Assembly (NCBI GenBank): GCA_947040465.1
Contig: CAMRBO010000006.1
Coordinates: 1-20,605 of the forward strand
Length of the DNA stretch: 20,605 bases
Direction: 5' to 3'
From: an uncultured Mycoplasma sp.
GTDB lineage: Bacteria; Bacillota_I; Bacilli_A; Mycoplasmatales; Metamycoplasmataceae
The notes under the pieces are model-generated. The model was not told where the DNA came from. It did no database searches and was given only the letters and a program-made list of their open reading frames with translations. Both the position numbers and the translations under genes were made by a program. Numbering within the stretch: the first letter of the stretch is position 1; every line of letters begins with the position of its first letter. Positions 18,585 to 20,605 of the stretch are shown here, piece by piece.

Positions 18585-18597
18585 AATGAAAATTATA
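18585..18597 (-). promoter_or_regulatory. -10 box of truB, placed for a leaderless mRNA
   Basis: Minus-strand TATAAT at 18597-18592, seven bases (TTTCATT), then ATG at 18584. The spacing is identical to that before the dUTPase gene. No Shine-Dalgarno-like sequence lies within 20 nt of the start. Confidence 0.6.
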
Positions 18598-18608
18598 TAC
18601 TATAAGAA

Positions 18609-19490
18609 TTATATGTTTGAAATAGCATTGTTTATTTTATTGAAAAAACATCTTATAGATGTTGATATCCTTGGGAAAACAATCATTTTAGGGTGTTTTC
18701 ACCTATTTTCAAATATTAAAATATTTCTTAAAAATATTCAGAAAAATATGTATATAGCAACAAGAGAGTAACAAATAATTGTAACTTGAGGGAACCCAAT
18801 TTCTCCGAATATTTTATACACTATATTGTATTGACCATATAATCAATCATAGGCAACTAAACCAGTTGCATTTTGTTTTACATCAAATATCGTAACCATT
18901 ATCATTACATATGAAAAGTATGCTAGTGGAAAAAACACAGTTCCAGCAACTCCATTTCAACCAAATCCCTTAGAATTCATTAATATTATTGTTGAAATAA
19001 TCATTGAGAAAAAGTGCATTAAAAAATAACCTTTATTACCAAAAATGAAGTCTCAAGGATTAGTCACTCAGTAGAAATTATTGCTAGTAGGTATGTCTTC
19101 ACTCATAATTTGTCCAAAAATTGTAATAGCTCCCCCAAAAAATGCATAAGGAGCAACTGCTTTTAGTATATTTCTTCCTCTATCAAAAGTTAATAATAAA
19201 GGTAATATGAAGGCAACAAATGGACAAAGGTCTAGCAACAATGCTTTAGAAGCTTTGATATTATTTTGATTACTATCTAACGCATTATTATGATCACCAT
19301 TTACATTTGATGTTCCAGTGATAAAATTTAATAAATCTTCTTGATATCTAATTACTCAAAAATAAATGAAGAAAATTATTCCAAAAATTGCCATAAAATA
19401 ATAATTGTTAAATATTTTATTGAAGAATTTATTGAAAAATAAAATAGTCATAACACTTATTATTGTAAAAATCCCTAAATATATCCCCAT
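18609..19490 (-). CDS. Unrecognised seven-span membrane protein
   Basis: A 293-aa integral membrane protein. Hydrophobic segments are at about 2-19, 31-48, 87-103, 111-128, 155-171, 182-202 and 236-257, with an Asn/Asp-rich loop at 58-80. A conserved-looking patch is NPWDFIFGNKGYFLMHFFS (144-162), and the C-terminus is basic. Seven TGA codons read as Trp, so the gene is invisible under the standard code; this stretch would otherwise look like 900 bases of non-coding DNA. The start ATG (19490) has AGGTGA immediately upstream, and -10-like TATAAT boxes lie at 19517-19512 and 19529-19524. The layout recalls mycoplasma-restricted membrane families (for example DUF5378) or the YwaF/TIGR02206 group, but I cannot confirm either. 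The stop is 24 bases before the truB start. Confidence 0.82.
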
Positions 19491-19614
19491 AATCACCTAA
19501 TCTTTTCCTAAATTATAAATTTAATTATAATCAATATTTTCTAAAATTTAATTTTATAAATATTTATATTTTTTAAAAAAACTAAAAAATCACTCATTTT
19601 TTGGCAATTATTTG

Positions 19615-19620
19615 TATAAT
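19615..19620 (+). promoter_or_regulatory. -10 box of rplU-rpmA
   Basis: TATAAT preceded by TTTG and followed by a start region near 19627. The -35 region shows no consensus. It implies an 80-nt leader, much longer than for other genes in the window. Confidence 0.6.
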
Positions 19621-19626
19621 GCTTTT

Positions 19627-19706
19627 AAGTTACTTTTTGTAACCATACCAAAGAGGCTTAAGACTTAGTCGCCTTCAGGATGAGAATTTAAAATTTAGGA
19701 GATGCA
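19627..19706 (+). promoter_or_regulatory. Structured leader before rplU, candidate L21 leader
   Basis: The leader holds hairpin GTTAC-TTTTT-GTAAC (19629-19643) and then AGGC...GCCT (19654-19657 with 19671-19674) enclosing GAC-TTA-GTC (19662-19670). Both lie upstream of AGGAG (19697-19701) and the ATG. Firmicutes carry an Rfam-described cis-regulatory L21 leader at this position, so an autoregulatory element is likely, although no covariance test was possible. Confidence 0.55.
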
Positions 19707-20006
19707 ATGATTGCAATAATTAAAACAGGTGGTAAGCAACTACTTGTAGAAAAAGATTCCACTATTTATATTGAAAAAATAGCAGGAGAAGCAGGAGACC
19801 AAGTAATTTTTGATGAAATTTTAGTTTTGGGAGATAAAATTGGAGCACCTTTTTTAGAAAAAACAACAGTTACAGGAATTATTGAAAAACAAGGGAAACA
19901 CAAAAAAATTGTGGTTTATCGTCATAATGCTAAATCAACACATAAAAGAAAACTTGGTCATCGTCAACCATATACACGTGTAAAAATAATTGAGATGAAA
20001 GGTTAG
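19707..20006 (+). CDS. rplU: Ribosomal protein L21
   Basis: The 99-aa protein L21 of the large ribosomal subunit, which binds 23S rRNA near L20. The MIAIIKTGGKQ start, IYIEKIAGEAGD, VVYRHNAKSTHKRKLGHRQPYTRVKI and the Lys/Arg/His-rich C-terminal half are typical of the family, and the length is standard. The ATG follows AGGAG with 5-nt spacing. The stop TAG is inside the ribosome-binding site of rpmA ten bases upstream of its ATG, so the two genes are co-transcribed and coupled. Confidence 0.98.
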   Translation: MIAIIKTGGKQLLVEKDSTIYIEKIAGEAGDQVIFDEILVLGDKIGAPFLEKTTVTGIIEKQGKHKKIVVYRHNAKSTHKRKLGHRQPYTRVKIIEMKG

Positions 20007-20016
20007 GTGATAGAAT

Positions 20017-20328
20017 ATGGCAAAAACAAAAGCAGCTGGTTCTAGTAAGAATGGACGTGATTCCGCAGGTAGACGTCTTGGTTGAAAATTAAGTGATGGT
20101 CAATATGGAAATGCTGGATCAATAATCTTTAGACAAAGAGGTACTAAAATTCACCCCGGAGATAATGTGGGTCGTGGAAATGATGATACATTATATTCAT
20201 TAATTGATGGATATATCAAGTATGGAGACAAAAGAAACAAGAAAATTGTATCAGTTTATCCTGAACGTATTATAACTCCTAAGGTGGCGAAAATCCACTC
20301 AGTTAAAAAGATATCAACTAAAAAATAA
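20017..20328 (+). CDS. rpmA: Ribosomal protein L27, without the Firmicutes N-terminal extension
   Basis: A 103-aa L27, whose N-terminal tail reaches the peptidyl-transferase centre. The family core is clear: AAGSSKNGRDSAGRRLGWKL, GSIIFRQRGTKIHPGDNVGRGNDDTLYSLIDGYIKY, with a Lys-rich end. The Trp in RLGW is a TGA codon at about 20083, so a standard-code search finds no gene. The protein begins MAKTKAAGSS, the mature form. It lacks the roughly nine-residue leader that Firmicutes and many Mollicutes carry and that the Prp protease removes, and no prp gene lies between rplU and rpmA. The start follows AGGTGA overlapping the rplU stop. Confidence 0.96.
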
Positions 20329-20356
20329 TAATATTATTTTTAAAATAGTGAAACAA

Positions 20357-20384
20357 AACAAGAAATTATAATTTCTTGTTTTTT
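20357..20384 (+). terminator. Rho-independent terminator of rplU-rpmA
   Basis: Ten-base stem AACAAGAAAT / ATTTCTTGTT (20357-20366 with 20371-20380), loop TATA, followed by T residues to 20384. It begins 28 bases after the rpmA stop. Confidence 0.9.
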
Positions 20385-20424
20385 ATATCTATTATAATTT
20401 ATAAACTTCTATTTCTTTCAATTT

Positions 20425-20605
20425 TTACAAATCAAGTTCTATTTTAATTGTTGGACAATTCTTGATTGCTGCTACATCAACTTTCAACTCCGCTACATCC
20501 TTTTCAATATTATCAAGTCTAAGTTCTACTTTGTCAAGTCTTTTATTTAATTTCTTGAATCCTTGATCAACTGTTTCTGACAAAGTTGTAACTGTCAATG
20601 CCAAA
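20425..20605 (-). CDS. C-terminal part of a coiled-coil protein (5' end outside window)
   Basis: About 59 C-terminal residues are visible, ending at TAA 20427-20425. They show strong heptad periodicity (GFKKLNKRLDKVELRLDNI followed by EKDVAELKVDVAAIK), so a parallel coiled coil is likely, with a short tail containing one Cys (KNCPTIKIELDL). The frame is open to the right edge. Similar Phe-x-x-Leu/Val-Glu-x-Arg-Leu-Asp repeats end many small mycoplasma hypothetical proteins. I do not recognise the family, and nothing here shows its function. Confidence 0.65.
   Translation of the reverse strand, partial: LALTVTTLSETVDQGFKKLNKRLDKVELRLDNIEKDVAELKVDVAAIKNCPTIKIELDL

Noticed and set aside
18586..18771. 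Short plus-strand open frame next to truB
   Set aside because: It is antisense to the C-terminus of the seven-span membrane protein and covers the truB promoter. It shows no coding features of its own.
1..20605. CRISPR arrays, insertion sequences, prophage or restriction-modification genes
   Set aside because: No direct repeats with regular spacers, transposase or integrase motifs, or phage genes were seen. The window is core chromosome.

Overview
The window is an AT-rich piece of a Mollicutes (Mycoplasma-type) chromosome. UGA must be read as tryptophan: RpoB, RpoC, GpsA, Ppa, FruA, Hsp33, RibF, L27 and others are intact only if in-frame TGA codons are Trp, and TGG is rare (single examples in the SHOCT membrane protein and the K+ channel). 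The gene set (own fructose PTS, RNA polymerase, Hsp33, GlyA, GpsA, no cell-wall genes) fits a sugar-using mycoplasma. I cannot name the species. All coordinates below use translation table 4.

Layout. 1-4862 (+): the end of rpoB and all of rpoC, closely spaced. 4927-5928 (+): gpsA, ending at a strong hairpin that also ends the opposing gene. 5983-7187 (-): a SHOCT-domain membrane protein and, upstream of it, a dimeric-type dUTPase. 7372-7458 (+): tRNA-Leu(UAA) with its own terminator. 7504-8073 (-): an unrecognised single-span membrane protein, divergent from ppa (8129-8686, +). A 34-bp perfect palindrome separates ppa from the fructose operon. 8709-12468 (-): fruR-fruA-fruK, read from right to left, with three 10-bp-phased GTTCA repeats at the promoter. 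12561-14632 (-): glyA-hslO, overlapping by one base. 14708-15673 (-): a K+ channel. 15745-18584 (-): truB, a Cof-type HAD phosphatase, ribF and rpsO in tight order, i.e. the common truB-ribF-rpsO cluster with one added gene. 18609-19490 (-): an unrecognised seven-span membrane protein. 19707-20328 (+): rplU-rpmA with a structured leader, but no prp protease gene between them. 20425-20605 (-): the C-terminus of a small coiled-coil protein that runs off the window.

Functionally the region is mostly core: transcription (RpoBC), translation (S15, L21, L27, tRNA-Leu, TruB), cofactor and one-carbon metabolism (RibF, GlyA), phospholipid precursor supply (GpsA), nucleotide and pyrophosphate housekeeping (dUTPase, Ppa), redox stress (Hsp33), K+ transport, and fructose import plus phosphorylation under a DeoR-type regulator. 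I see no phage, insertion sequence, CRISPR array or obvious novel system. The points most worth a second look are the -10 boxes placed exactly 7 nt before AUG (possible leaderless mRNAs), the fruR operator array, the paired absence of prp and of the L27 N-terminal extension, the apparently decayed riboflavin-kinase half of RibF, and the unrecognised membrane proteins.
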